Source of the DNA: Neohoeflea coraliihabitans
GTDB lineage: Bacteria; Pseudomonadota; Alphaproteobacteria; Rhizobiales; Rhizobiaceae
DNA length: 64,000 nt
Direction: 5' to 3'
NCBI RefSeq assembly: GCF_019334345.1
Contig: NZ_JAHWQX010000003.1
Location: forward strand, 1 to 64,000
Shown here: positions 32,347 through 41,457 of the stretch, piece by piece
Position numbering within the stretch: position 1 is the stretch's first letter
How the letters are laid out: every line of letters begins with the position of its first letter
Notes under the pieces: generated by a model
The model's database searches: none
The model's input: the letters and a program-made list of their open reading frames with translations, nothing else
Told to the model about the DNA's origin: nothing
Translations under genes and position numbers: made by a program

Positions 32347-34194
32347 GTGGCAAGCGCTAGGGACAATCAGGAAAACCACATTTTGAAGACAGGTTTCAAT
32401 CTGATAGCTGCATTTGCGTTGCTGCGCCGGGTGCCGCGTCCCGTCGGTCTGGCTGTGCAGATGGGATTCTGGATTATCCTGGCCGGCCTTGCCGTATCCG
32501 CTGTGCCGGCAACGGCGCAGGCGGAAACGCGTTCGCTGAAGCTATATTACACGCATACCAACGAGCGCGCCGAGATCGTCTTCAAGCGCAATGGTCGGTA
32601 TGACCGTGCCGGCCTGAAGAAACTCAACCGCTTTCTGCGTGACTGGCGCCGGAACGAGCCGACGGAAATGGATCCGCGCCTGTTCGATCTGATCTGGGAA
32701 GTCTATCGCCAGACCGGCGCGCGCGATTATGTGCATGTGGTCAGCGCCTACCGGTCGCCGGCAACCAACGAGATGCTGCGGCGCACGCGCGGCGGCCAGG
32801 CGAAGAAAAGCCAGCATATGCTCGGCAAGGCGATGGATTTCTACATTCCCGGCGTCAAGCTTTCGAAGCTGCGTGCCGTTGCGATGAAACTGCAGGGCGG
32901 CGGTGTCGGCTATTATCCGAAATCCGGTTCGCCCTTCGTGCATCTTGACGTGGCGTCGGTGCGCGCCTGGCCGCGCATGAGCCGGCAGGAACTCGTGCAG
33001 CTCTTCCCGGACGGCAAGACCCTGCATCTGCCGCCGGATGGCAAGCGTCTGCCGGGCTATTCGCGCGCATTGGCGGAGTACAAGGCACGTGGCGGCGCCA
33101 TTGCCAGTTCCGGCGGATCTTCGGGCCGGTCGGGTGGCGGCAATCTTCTGGCCGCCCTGTTTGGTGGCAGTGGCGACGAGGATGAGGAACCAACGCCGTC
33201 CGTCCGTCCCGCCGCGCCACAGGTGCAGACCGCTGCTGTTGCTGCCGCGCCGCAGGAAGCCGGGGGCTTGTTCCCGCCATTGCCGCAGACGGCGCCGGTT
33301 CCGGCCAGCCGGCCCGCACCGCAGCCGGCGGCTGCCATTCCTGTCACCGAGACGGCGCTGGTGGCGCCGCCCGCCAATCTTCCCGCCGAGGCGCAGGTCA
33401 ACGCGTTTGCCGCTGCCGCTGCAGCCGTGCCGCAGGATCCCGTAGCGGCGAGTGCCGAGGTGTTTCCCGATCTCGATTCGCTGCGTGTCCCGGTCCCGCA
33501 ACTGCTGGCCGAACGTTCGCCGCGGCCGCCGCGGCCTGATGATGCGGGAACCGAAGTCGCCGCCCTGGCGCCGGCCGACGCAGATGCTGTGACCTCACCT
33601 GCGGTGGCGGCGACGCTGAGCGCGCCTTCCGACACTGCCGCTTCCGACACGGGCACCGAGGTGGCCGCCTTCGTGCCGCTGCCGATCCGCCGGCCCGGTG
33701 ACGTCGCCCCTGCCGCATCCAGCGGCGAGGCGGGTGGGACTGCGGCTCCGGCGGTTGCATCGCAATCAACGGCTGACGAGCCGGTGCAAGTTGCGGCGCT
33801 GTCCGCATCCGAAGATGCCGACATGCGGCGCATGGCGACCAGTGTGCCGAATGGCGGACGCATCGTCTCGGCATTTGCATCCGGCATAGCGCCGCGCAAG
33901 GGTGGCCGGCCCGGCGTGGCTGATGCCAATAAGGGGCAGGTGGTTGCCCGTACGGCCGAGCCGAAGCTGACCGAGAAGATCATTTCAAGATGGGCGATGG
34001 GGCGGCAGCGCTCGCTTGGCGGCGTGCACACGGATGATGGCGGCCAACGGTTCATCGCCAGCCAGTTGCAGGAGGCCCCGGCCGAAGTTTACGCGGCTGG
34101 CTTCACGCGCGGCGGCGGCGATCTGCCCCACGACCGGTTCACCGGCACCGCGGTGAATTTCATGCAGGTGGCGCGCTTCGGCCCGTCGAGCTGA
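32347..34194 (+). CDS. DUF882 (M15-like) envelope protein with disordered tail
   Basis: A 615-aa exported protein. A long N-terminal signal segment (MGFWIILAGLAVSAVPATAQA) precedes the DUF882 domain (residues about 60-235): LNRFLRDWRRNEPTEMDPRLFDLIWEVY, VVSAYRSPATNEMLRRTRG, KKSQHMLGKAMDFYIPGV, GGVGYYPKSGSPFVHLDVASVRAWPR. The conserved His/Asp residues fit a zinc D,D- or L,D-peptidase-like site acting on peptidoglycan. The remaining ~380 residues are Ala/Pro/Ser-rich and disordered, with short echoes (GTEVAAL, GTEVAAF). The start is uncertain: GTG 32347 is used, with TTG 32344 next to it and other non-ATG starts possible. Confidence 0.85.
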   Translation: MASARDNQENHILKTGFNLIAAFALLRRVPRPVGLAVQMGFWIILAGLAVSAVPATAQAETRSLKLYYTHTNERAEIVFKRNGRYDRAGLKKLNRFLRDWRRNEPTEMDPRLFDLIWEVYRQTGARDYVHVVSAYRSPATNEMLRRTRGGQAKKSQHMLGKAMDFYIPGVKLSKLRAVAMKLQGGGVGYYPKSGSPFVHLDVASVRAWPRMSRQELVQLFPDGKTLHLPPDGKRLPGYSRALAEYKARGGAIASSGGSSGRSGGGNLLAALFGGSGDEDEEPTPSVRPAAPQVQTAAVAAAPQEAGGLFPPLPQTAPVPASRPAPQPAAAIPVTETALVAPPANLPAEAQVNAFAAAAAAVPQDPVAASAEVFPDLDSLRVPVPQLLAERSPRPPRPDDAGTEVAALAPADADAVTSPAVAATLSAPSDTAASDTGTEVAAFVPLPIRRPGDVAPAASSGEAGGTAAPAVASQSTADEPVQVAALSASEDADMRRMATSVPNGGRIVSAFASGIAPRKGGRPGVADANKGQVVARTAEPKLTEKIISRWAMGRQRSLGGVHTDDGGQRFIASQLQEAPAEVYAAGFTRGGGDLPHDRFTGTAVNFMQVARFGPSS

Positions 34195-34235
34195 GGCCCT
34201 CGGCCGCGCCCCTGGTTCGGCAGACTGCGACCGTT

Positions 34236-34262
34236 AAAAACCCGCCGTACTGGCGGGTTTTT
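34236..34262. terminator. Bidirectional intrinsic terminator
   Basis: AAAAACCCGCC / GGCGGGTTTTT, an 11-bp perfect stem with a five-base loop, lies between converging DUF882 and gapR genes and has A- and T-runs on the two sides, so it can work in both directions. Confidence 0.9.
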
Positions 34263-34312
34263 CTATTCAAAGAGTAATCTTGCATGGGAGCAGCCTGGCC
34301 GCCCCGGCAAGC

Positions 34313-34579
34313 TTACTCGGCGCCTTGCGGTTCTGGCGCCATGCCCAGCGCATGCAGATAGGTGTCGAGGATCGCTTCCTGCTCCATGCGATCGTTCTGA
34401 TCCTGCTTGCGGATGGCGATCACCTTGCGCAGCACCTTGGTGTCATAGCCCATGGCCTTGGCTTCGCCATAGACATCCTTGATGTCGTCGGCGATGGACT
34501 TCTTTTCCTCCTCGAGGCGTTCAATTCGCTCGACATAGGAACGCAACTGGTCCCGGGCGGTGGCGCCGGCGTCGGACAT
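34313..34579 (-). CDS. gapR: GapR-family nucleoid-associated protein (DUF2312)
   Basis: An 88-aa protein: [46 protein letters not shown], then [33 protein letters not shown]. The coiled coil and basic C-terminal helices match DUF2312. In Caulobacter the family member GapR wraps overtwisted DNA ahead of replication and transcription and is essential. The long upstream ORF extension is rejected because GGGAGAATGTC precedes this ATG and the family starts here. The gene is divergent from DUF1036. Confidence 0.93.
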   Translation of the reverse strand: MSDAGATARDQLRSYVERIERLEEEKKSIADDIKDVYGEAKAMGYDTKVLRKVIAIRKQDQNDRMEQEAILDTYLHALGMAPEPQGAE

Positions 34580-34769
34580 GACATTCTCCCTGACATGGTT
34601 CGATTTGCGCTGACACCTGCCCGAAGGCGGGCATGGGGTCAAGCGTCGCGGCAGCGAAACCGCACATGCGATGAGATTCTTCCAAGGTGCCTGTCGCAGG
34701 CGCGTTGACATTAAAGGGCATGCGTCGCAAAACAGCCATTCCGTTAAGTGAGAAGGGGGCCAAGACACA

Positions 34770-35249
34770 ATGCTGACAGGGTGGCTTTCCGGACGGCTTG
34801 CGGCATTCGTGACGCCGGCCGGTGCGTTGATGCTGACCGTGATGGCGGGGCTGTTTCTGTTTGCGGGCAGCGGCACGGCCCGGGCCGATTTTCGCGTCTG
34901 CAACGGCACACAATCCCTGGTCGGCAGCGCCATCGGCTATCGGGCCGAAGAGGGCTGGGTCACCGAAGGCTGGTGGCAGATCCCGGCCAATTCCTGCGCC
35001 ACGCTGATCGAGGGACCGCTGCAGTCACGCTATTACTATCTTTATGCGGAGGATGCGGCCGGCGGCGGCCGCTGGGGCGGCGCCATCAACATGTGCGTGG
35101 CCGACAACGAATTTCGCATTGTTGGCGTCAAGGACTGCTTCGCGCGCGGCTTTCAGCGGTCGGGCTTTACGGAATATGATACCGGGCGGCAGCGCAGCTG
35201 GATGGTCCAGTTGTCGGAAGCTCCGGCACCGGTGGAAAGCCAGAACTGA
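34770..35249 (+). CDS. DUF1036 periplasmic protein
   Basis: A 159-aa exported protein. A long signal segment ([20 protein letters not shown]) precedes the DUF1036 domain: [67 protein letters not shown] and [18 protein letters not shown]. Four Cys in the mature part may form disulfides. The function of the family is unknown. Its stop overlaps the pyk start (TGATG); linkage of DUF1036 to pyruvate kinase is frequent in Rhizobiales. Confidence 0.88.
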   Translation: MLTGWLSGRLAAFVTPAGALMLTVMAGLFLFAGSGTARADFRVCNGTQSLVGSAIGYRAEEGWVTEGWWQIPANSCATLIEGPLQSRYYYLYAEDAAGGGRWGGAINMCVADNEFRIVGVKDCFARGFQRSGFTEYDTGRQRSWMVQLSEAPAPVESQN

Positions 35250-36688
35250 TGAAACGACATCGCAAGGTCAAGATCCTCGCAACCCTTGGCCCCGGCTCTT
35301 CGGACGAAGAGATGATCGGCAAGCTGCATGATGCCGGCGCGGATCTTTTCCGAATCAATATGAGCCACACCAGCCATGATCTGATGCGCACGCTGATCGG
35401 GCGGATCCGCGCTGTCGAGAAGAAGTTCGGTCGACCGATCGGTATCCTCGCCGACCTGCAGGGGCCGAAACTGCGTGTCGGCGCCTTCGCCAATGGCAGC
35501 GAGACGCTGAAGGTCGGTCAGACGTTCACCTTCGACAACAAGGATGAGCCTGGAACCAACGCGCGCGTCTACCTGCCGCATCCCGAGATTCTCGAGGCGG
35601 TGCAGGCCGGCGACCGGCTGTTGATCGATGACGGACGGCTGCAACTGAAAGCGGAGAAGTCCGACGGCAAGTCGATCGTCGCCACGGTGGTCAGCGGCAC
35701 CAAGATCTCCGACCGCAAGGGGGTCAGCCTGCCCGATACGGAGCTCGGGGTCGGGGTTCTGACCGACAAGGATCGCAAGGATCTCGATGCGGTGCTGGCC
35801 ACCGATGATGTCGACTGGGTGGCGCTGTCCTTCATCCAGCGGCCCGACGACCTGGCCGAGGTGCGCAAGATCGCGCGCGGCCGCGTCGGTCTGATGTCGA
35901 AGATCGAGAAGCCTCAGGCGCTCGACCGCATCGACGAAATCATCGAACTGTCGGACGCGCTGATGGTGGCGCGTGGCGATCTCGGCGTCGAGATGCCGAT
36001 CGAATCGGTGCCGGGCCTGCAGAAGCAACTGACGCGCGCCTGCCGGCGGGCCGGCAAGCCGGTGGTGGTGGCAACGCAGATGCTCGAATCGATGATCTCC
36101 GCTCCCGTGCCGACGCGTGCCGAAGTCTCGGATGTGGCGACGGCGGTGTTCGAGGGGGCCGATGCCGTGATGCTGTCGGCGGAATCGGCGGTCGGCGACT
36201 ATCCGGTCGAAGCGGTCTCGACGATGGCGTCAATCGCCCGCCGGGTGGAGCGCGATCCGAACTATTCCGGCATCATTCATGCGCAGCGGCCGCAACCCGA
36301 ATCCACGGGCGCGGATGCCATATCGCTGGCGGCGCGGCAAATCGCCGAAACGCTCAACCTGTCGGTGATCGTCTGCTACACATCGTCCGGCTCGACCGGA
36401 CTGCGCGCGGCACGTGAACGCCCGCAGGTGCCGATCATCGCGCTGTCGCCGGTGATCAAGACGGCGCGGCGGCTGTCGGTGGTCTGGGGCCTGCACTGCG
36501 TTGTCACCGAAGATGCGACCGATCACGAGGACATGGTCGATCGGGCGTGCCGGATCGCCTTCCGCGAGGAATTCGGCAAGGCGGGCGACCGCATTATCAT
36601 TTCGGCGGGTGTGCCGCTCGGCACACCGGGCTCCACCAACATGCTGCGCATCGCCTATATCGGTTCGGACGGGATGAGCGGACACTGA
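35249..36688 (+). CDS. pyk: Pyruvate kinase
   Basis: A 479-aa glycolytic enzyme converting phosphoenolpyruvate and ADP to pyruvate and ATP. Signatures are KVKILATLGPGSSDEEMIGKL, FRINMSHT, ILADLQGPKLRVG, MSKIEKPQALDRIDEIIELSDALMVARGDLGVEMP, VVVATQMLESMISAPVPTRAEVSDVATAVFEGADAVMLSAESAVGDYP. All domains A, B and C are present. Translation is coupled to DUF1036 by a TGATG overlap, so little independent control is likely. Confidence 0.97.
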   Translation: MKRHRKVKILATLGPGSSDEEMIGKLHDAGADLFRINMSHTSHDLMRTLIGRIRAVEKKFGRPIGILADLQGPKLRVGAFANGSETLKVGQTFTFDNKDEPGTNARVYLPHPEILEAVQAGDRLLIDDGRLQLKAEKSDGKSIVATVVSGTKISDRKGVSLPDTELGVGVLTDKDRKDLDAVLATDDVDWVALSFIQRPDDLAEVRKIARGRVGLMSKIEKPQALDRIDEIIELSDALMVARGDLGVEMPIESVPGLQKQLTRACRRAGKPVVVATQMLESMISAPVPTRAEVSDVATAVFEGADAVMLSAESAVGDYPVEAVSTMASIARRVERDPNYSGIIHAQRPQPESTGADAISLAARQIAETLNLSVIVCYTSSGSTGLRAARERPQVPIIALSPVIKTARRLSVVWGLHCVVTEDATDHEDMVDRACRIAFREEFGKAGDRIIISAGVPLGTPGSTNMLRIAYIGSDGMSGH

Positions 36689-36716
36689 GCCAGCTTTCCC
36701 TGCCTTCCGCCCGGAT

Positions 36717-37772
36717 CTATTTCTCGATTTCCGCATCACCGGGGCAGTGCGCATTGTCGCCTGCTATGCGGGCCTCGACTGCGGCCGCGATTGCCGCGAG
36801 ATCGCGCGGCTGGCCGGCCACATGCTCTATTGCGGCGACGGCCAGGTCGGTTGCCACATAGTCCGGCTTGTGACCGAGATTCTTGACCCAGACCAGTTCG
36901 GACCCTGCGATCGCCTTGTTGAGGCCCTCGGAATGGATCTCCGGTAAGACGACGCCGTCGCGATCGCCGGTGATGATCACGGTCGGTTTGGCGATTTCCG
37001 AATAGCGCGGCGCGACGCGGCTGACATAGTCTTTCAGCCCGGCGATGTCGGTGGCGTTGGCGCGAAAATTCTCGGCCCGGAACAGCAGCGGAATGGCGGC
37101 ATTGTCGATGTAATTGTCCGGCACCGGATTGGGCGCGAAGACGCAGGCGACGCCATCGGCAAGCCGCGATTTGCCAAACGGCGCGGCAATCAGATTGGCA
37201 AAGGCCCAGCCGATCACCGGCAATGCTGTCAGGGTATTGTACCAGGCGACGCCGCCGGGCCAGGGGTGAGTGGCGGGCGCAAGAAAGACGAGGCCTGCGG
37301 TGCGCTCGGGGAAGGCGAGGGCGAAGCTGGCGGTGACGGCACCGCCGAAGGAATGGCCGATGATGATCGCGCTGTCGATGTCAAAGGCCTGCATGGCGGC
37401 GGCAATGGCGCGGGCCTGCCCGTCCGGCGTGGCGTTTTCCGTGCCGCCGCGTTCGGACCAGCCATGTCCGGGTCGGTCGACGAACAGCAATTCGGCGCGG
37501 CCCTCGAACTGCGGGCGGAAGACGTTCATCAGGTCGCGCAGGTTGCTGCTGGCGCCATGGATGAAGATAAGCGGCGGCAGGACGGTGTCATCCGGACCCG
37601 GCACATGGACGGCATGCAGCCTATAGCCTCCGGCATCGACCATGTCACCGATCGGCGGATAGGTCGCAGACGCCGGCGCCGTGCGGCCGGAAATTGTGGT
37701 GGCCGGAAGCAGGGCAGCAACGGCTGCGGAGACAATCAGGGCGCGGCCGAGGGCGGGGGCGATCAAGGACAT
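36717..37772 (-). CDS. Alpha/beta hydrolase, exported or membrane-anchored
   Basis: A 351-aa hydrolase. An N-terminal hydrophobic stretch (ALGRALIVSAAVAALLPATTISG) suggests a signal peptide or anchor. The fold is marked by PPLIFIHGASSNLRDL (oxyanion loop), GHSFGGAVTASFAL (nucleophile Ser), VIITGDRDGVV (acid) and NLGHKPDY (His). The family includes esterases and C-C bond hydrolases; the substrate is unknown. It converges on pyk, with 28 bp between the genes. Confidence 0.86.
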   Translation of the reverse strand: MSLIAPALGRALIVSAAVAALLPATTISGRTAPASATYPPIGDMVDAGGYRLHAVHVPGPDDTVLPPLIFIHGASSNLRDLMNVFRPQFEGRAELLFVDRPGHGWSERGGTENATPDGQARAIAAAMQAFDIDSAIIIGHSFGGAVTASFALAFPERTAGLVFLAPATHPWPGGVAWYNTLTALPVIGWAFANLIAAPFGKSRLADGVACVFAPNPVPDNYIDNAAIPLLFRAENFRANATDIAGLKDYVSRVAPRYSEIAKPTVIITGDRDGVVLPEIHSEGLNKAIAGSELVWVKNLGHKPDYVATDLAVAAIEHVAGQPRDLAAIAAAVEARIAGDNAHCPGDAEIEK

Positions 37773-37896
37773 GAGCGGGACATTCCAACGAGGAGGCTGC
37801 CGGCCGGAGACCAGAGCCGAAAGCAGTCAGGAGCGGGGTGTGGTCAGGGGAATAACGGCCAAGGCGGCAAAAAAGTTTCGCGGGCTGTAAGCGCAC

Positions 37897-38565
37897 TTAA
37901 ATACGCCGGCCGGTCAGCTTGTCTTCCAGTTCGACGACGCGCGACTGAGCAGCGCGGTTGGCCGGATAAATGGCGAGGATCTTCTTCCAGGCTTCAAGCG
38001 CCAATGCATCGCGATCGGTCCTTTCGAGAATGGCGGCAAGACCGGCAAGGGCGCCGTAGTGCCGTGGTTCAAGGCTCAATACGCGGTTGATGTCGGCCAT
38101 CGAGCGGCGCAGATCACCATTCATGAAATGCAGGGTGGCGCGGCGGTTCCACCCCTCCGCGAATTCGGGGAACAGCACCGTGACCTGATCGAGGAAATCC
38201 AGCGCAAGCCCGGCGTTTTGCCGGGCAATCGCTTCGGTGGCCCATTGCATCAGAAGATTGCCGGTGGCGCTTTGCGAATCGTTCCAGTGCACGGCGATCT
38301 GGCGGGCGATTTGGCGCGCGGCAGCGCCATCGCTCTCCCGCCGCAATTGCGCAAACAGCGCGTCGAGCGCCTCGTTTCCGGCCTGAGGCGCGGACGCCGG
38401 CGTTCCTGATTCGGCTGTGCGGTCTGGCGCTTCCGCCGCGGTTGCGGGCGTTTCGTCAGCGCTTGCGGCGGCAAACGATACGGGCTGCAGCTGCAGCAAA
38501 GCCTGCAGGATGATCGCGGAGAGGGCGATCCGGGCGGCGTGAGGGGACAACGAGAAAAGGCGCAT
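37897..38565 (-). CDS. Exported TPR-repeat protein
   Basis: About 222 aa. The signal peptide (MRLFSLSPHAARIALSAIILQALLQLQPVSFAAASA) is followed by a Pro/Ala-rich spacer and then at least two tetratricopeptide units (AIARQNAGLALDFLDQVTVLFPEFAEGWNRRATLHFMNGDLRRSMADINRVLSLEPRHYGALAGLAAIL). TPR proteins bind partner proteins; this one should act in the periplasm. The frame extends nine codons upstream to 38592, but the start at 38565 gives a better signal peptide. No strong ribosome-binding site is visible at either. Confidence 0.8.
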   Translation of the reverse strand: MRLFSLSPHAARIALSAIILQALLQLQPVSFAAASADETPATAAEAPDRTAESGTPASAPQAGNEALDALFAQLRRESDGAAARQIARQIAVHWNDSQSATGNLLMQWATEAIARQNAGLALDFLDQVTVLFPEFAEGWNRRATLHFMNGDLRRSMADINRVLSLEPRHYGALAGLAAILERTDRDALALEAWKKILAIYPANRAAQSRVVELEDKLTGRRI

Positions 38566-38715
38566 GACAGCAAGATAGGCCGTCAGCGCCATAATTCAAA
38601 GAGCAAACGCATCAATTGCAAGGCCGGTGGCAGGGCCGATTGCCGGTCCCGACGCCATCACATGTCGCGCTGCGCCCGGCGGCAATCAGTCAAACACGGC
38701 CGAGGCCGGCCTGGT

Positions 38716-38841
38716 TCAGCCCTGGCGTGCCTTGAAGCGCGGGTTCTGCTTGTTGATGATGTAAATGCGGCCCTTGCGACGCACCATGCGGTTGTCGCGG
38801 TGACGTGCTCTCAGGGCCTTCAGCGAATTCTTGATCTTCAT
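38716..38841 (-). CDS. rpmJ: 50S ribosomal protein L36
   Basis: A 41-aa basic protein, [17 protein letters not shown] then [24 protein letters not shown]. It is the zinc-free form of L36, with no Cys, usual in alphaproteobacteria. It binds 23S rRNA near the base of the L7/L12 stalk. It stands alone between the TPR gene and purK on the minus strand, as in many relatives. It is easy to miss because of its length. Confidence 0.96.
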   Translation of the reverse strand: MKIKNSLKALRARHRDNRMVRRKGRIYIINKQNPRFKARQG

Positions 38842-38986
38842 GGTCTTTGTCCGCAATCTGCTGGGCCTGTCGCCCGGTCAATCAAAAGCGCGCCGCGAGG
38901 GCACGCTTGAAGTTGGCACGCATGTAGCTTCGATGCCGCCCGATGTCAACCGCGCCGGCGGATGTCAGGCAAGCTGGAAGCGGCGC

Positions 38987-40069
38987 TCAGCTCTTGCCGA
39001 CCAGCCGGGTAAAATGCCCCATCTTGCGGCCCGGTCGCGCGTCCTTCTTGCCGTAGAGATGAAGGAATATGGCGGGATCATCGGCCAGTTCGGGGAGACG
39101 GTCGACCTCTTCGCCGATGAGGTTTTGCATGACGCAGTCGGAGTGACGCAAGGCCGGCTGCAGCGGCAGACCGGCGATGGCGCGAATGTGCTGTTCGAAC
39201 TGCGAGACGACGCAGGCCGCTTCGGTCCAGTGGCCGGAATTGTGCACACGGGGCGCGATTTCATTGACCAGCAGGCGATGGCCGGTCTCGGCGGGAACCG
39301 CGAAGAATTCGACCGCCAGGACACCGACATAGTCGAGATCCGCGAGAATCGCCGCGGCAATGCGCGTTGCTTCCTGGCGCGCCGCCGCATCAATGCTGGC
39401 CGGCACCGTGGAGCGATGCAGGATGTGATTGCGGTGCTCATTTTCCACAAGGTCGAAGGCCGTGACCGTGCCATCGATCCCGCGCGCTGCAATCAGCGAC
39501 ACTTCGCGGTCAAACGGCACAAAGGATTCAAGGATGGCCGGGCCCCCAGCCATGGCCTCAAGAGCGGCGGCCGCATCCTCGCGGGAGGTCAGGCGCGCCT
39601 GCCCCTTGCCATCATAGCCGAAGCGGGTGGTTTTCAGAATGGCCGGGAGACCGAGGCTGGCGATCGCCGCATCAAGATCGGCACGGTTTTGGACAGGCGC
39701 AAAGGCTGCCGTCTCGGCGCCGAGCCGCCGGGCCATTTCCTTTTCGAGGATGCGGTGCTGCGCCGTCTCGAGGGCGCGCGCGCCGGGGCGCACCGGCACT
39801 TTTCCAGCCAGATGCCGCACCGTCTCGACCGGGACGTTCTCGAATTCATAGGTCACGACGTCGCACGCCTCGGCAAGGCGGTCGAGGGCGGATTGGTCGT
39901 CGTAACCGGCGCAGATATGCGCGGAGGCAAGTTGCGCTGCCGGGGCGGCGGCATCGGGATCGAAGATGATGGTGCGGTAGCTGAAGCGCGCGGCGGCCAT
40001 GGCCAGCATGCGGCCGAGCTGGCCTCCGCCGAGAATGCCGATCGTGGCGCCGGGCCGAAGCGCGTCCAT
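38987..40069 (-). CDS. purK: N5-carboxyaminoimidazole ribonucleotide synthase
   Basis: A 360-aa ATP-grasp enzyme of purine synthesis that carboxylates AIR with bicarbonate and ATP. Signatures are GATIGILGGGQLGRMLAMAAARFSY, VVTYEFENVPVETV, ILKTTRFGYDGKGQARL, FVPFDREVSLIAARG and VNEIAPRVHNSGHWT. It lies directly downstream of purE; its ATG follows the purE stop without a gap, and the product feeds PurE in reverse gene order. Confidence 0.97.
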   Translation of the reverse strand: MDALRPGATIGILGGGQLGRMLAMAAARFSYRTIIFDPDAAAPAAQLASAHICAGYDDQSALDRLAEACDVVTYEFENVPVETVRHLAGKVPVRPGARALETAQHRILEKEMARRLGAETAAFAPVQNRADLDAAIASLGLPAILKTTRFGYDGKGQARLTSREDAAAALEAMAGGPAILESFVPFDREVSLIAARGIDGTVTAFDLVENEHRNHILHRSTVPASIDAAARQEATRIAAAILADLDYVGVLAVEFFAVPAETGHRLLVNEIAPRVHNSGHWTEAACVVSQFEQHIRAIAGLPLQPALRHSDCVMQNLIGEEVDRLPELADDPAIFLHLYGKKDARPGRKMGHFTRLVGKS

Positions 40070-40570
40070 CTAGGCCTCGTCCACCGGATGATCGGCGACA
40101 GCGGCGGTGCGCGCGGCGCGCCAGGCATCGAGGCGGTCAGCCAGGGCCGGGTCGGACAGGGCAAGCACGGCAGCAGCGAGAAGGGCGGCATTGGTGGCGC
40201 CGGCATTGCCGATGGCCAGGGTGCCGACCGGAATGCCGGCGGGCATCTGAACGATCGACAGCAGACTGTCCTCGCCGGACAGGGCGCGCGATTGCACGGG
40301 AACACCGAACACCGGCAGCGGCGTGAGAGCCGCCGTCATGCCGGGCAGATGCGCGGCGCCACCGGCTCCGGCGATGATCACCTTGAATCCCTGGTCGCGC
40401 GCCGTGCGGGCGAAATCATACATGCGCTCGGGCGTGCGGTGCGCCGAGACAATGCGCGGCGCATAGGCAATGTCCAGCTGGTCGAGCGTCGTGGCGGCAT
40501 GTTTCATGGTTGGCCAGTCGGACTGGCTTCCCATGATGATGGCGACCGGGGGGGCGTTTAGGGCGGTCAT
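40070..40570 (-). CDS. purE: N5-carboxyaminoimidazole ribonucleotide mutase
   Basis: A 166-aa class I PurE that rearranges N5-CAIR to CAIR. Signatures are [64 protein letters not shown] and [29 protein letters not shown]. The start MTALNAPP at 40570 has GGTGAAAAG upstream; the longer ORF from 40606 has no support. It forms a two-gene operon with purK. Confidence 0.97.
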   Translation of the reverse strand: MTALNAPPVAIIMGSQSDWPTMKHAATTLDQLDIAYAPRIVSAHRTPERMYDFARTARDQGFKVIIAGAGGAAHLPGMTAALTPLPVFGVPVQSRALSGEDSLLSIVQMPAGIPVGTLAIGNAGATNAALLAAAVLALSDPALADRLDAWRAARTAAVADHPVDEA

Positions 40571-40677
40571 CTTTTCACCGGATCCTCGTTGCTTGCACCG
40601 CGCCATCGTTTGCCGCGGGACTGCTGCCGATCACCCGCATTGTGCGACGGAAGCGATGGTGACGGCTTTCTTGACGA

Positions 40678-40705
40678 TCAGCACGGCAAATGCAAGCCGT
40701 GCTGA
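40678..40705 (-). terminator. Hairpin after DUF465 gene
   Basis: A perfect 10-bp inverted repeat TCAGCACGGC / GCCGTGCTGA with an eight-base loop begins 10 bp downstream of the leftward DUF465 gene and 108 bp before purE. No T-run follows, so termination efficiency is uncertain. Confidence 0.55.
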
Positions 40706-40715
40706 GCCTCGACCT

Positions 40716-40919
40716 TCAGGCGATGATGTCAGGGATGATCTGATCTTCAAGTTGCGAGAGCTTGTCCTTGATGACCAGCTTCTTCTTTTTCATGCGCTGG
40801 ATGCGCAACTGGTCGCATCCGACCTTGAGCATGGCGTTGATTGCGGCGTCGTAGTCTTCATGCTCGTGGCGCAACCGCGCCACCATCATTCTCAGTTCCG
40901 CCTGTTCCTGATCGGACAT
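40716..40919 (-). CDS. DUF465 (YdcH-like) small protein, copy 1
   Basis: A 67-aa coiled-coil protein: MSDQEQAELRMMVARLRHEHEDYDAAI, then LRIQRMKKKKLVIKDKLSQLEDQIIPDIIA. The RLRxEHxxxD...MKKKKLxIKDKL pattern is DUF465. The function is not known. The ATG at 40919 fits the family length; the in-frame extension to 41063 does not. A second member lies 228 bp away in the opposite direction. Confidence 0.88.
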   Translation of the reverse strand: MSDQEQAELRMMVARLRHEHEDYDAAINAMLKVGCDQLRIQRMKKKKLVIKDKLSQLEDQIIPDIIA

Positions 40920-41147
40920 AGATCCCGCACCCTGTCTTACGGTCGCCAATGGAAAGCCGACGCCCTGACGGCATCGCATCAAAGGCGACAAAACTGAGCT
41001 GCACCTATCATGAAACAGTTTTAACGGGAAGTTATCCAGCAGGCGAGATTTCGCCTTCGACAACAGAAGTTTTTGGTGGCAAACTGATCCTGCCCATCAA
41101 CCAGTTGCGCTGGTTTCGGACCGGCGCGACCTACAAGGGAGTTGCCT

Positions 41148-41327
41148 ATGTCAATCGAAGCGCATCTTGAAACGCTTGAGGAAAAACACGGCCAACTGGA
41201 TGAGAAACTGCGCAGTGAGCTGAGCAGTCCGTCTGCGGCCGATACGACAATCGTCGCTCTTAAACGTGACAAATTGCGCATTAAGGACGAAATCGTCCGG
41301 TTGAAGTCTGGAACAACCCAACACTAG
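41148..41327 (+). CDS. DUF465 (YdcH-like) small protein, copy 2
   Basis: A 59-aa protein: MSIEAHLETLEEKHGQLDEKL, then ALKRDKLRIKDEIVRLK. It has the same hairpin-of-helices pattern (E-x-x-HxxLDEKL...LKRxKLxIKDEI) as the divergent neighbour but a different N-terminus. AAGGGAG lies upstream of the ATG. A strong terminator follows about 85 bp after the stop. Two differently shaped DUF465 genes facing away from each other are common in this order. Confidence 0.87.
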   Translation: MSIEAHLETLEEKHGQLDEKLRSELSSPSAADTTIVALKRDKLRIKDEIVRLKSGTTQH

Positions 41328-41412
41328 TTCCGCTTCACGACAGGCATATGACCGCTATCGGTCGAAGTGCAACACTCTTTCAAGTTCCGCGTCCCCCGCA
41401 CAACTATGCCAG

Positions 41413-41439
41413 CCGCCCGCCATCAGCGGGCGGTTTTTT
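41413..41439 (+). terminator. Intrinsic terminator between DUF465 copy 2 and ArsR-type gene
   Basis: CCGCCCGC / GCGGGCGG, an 8-bp perfect stem with a five-base loop, is followed by six T residues. Confidence 0.88.
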
Positions 41440-41457
41440 GCCGGCCATATCCCGCCG

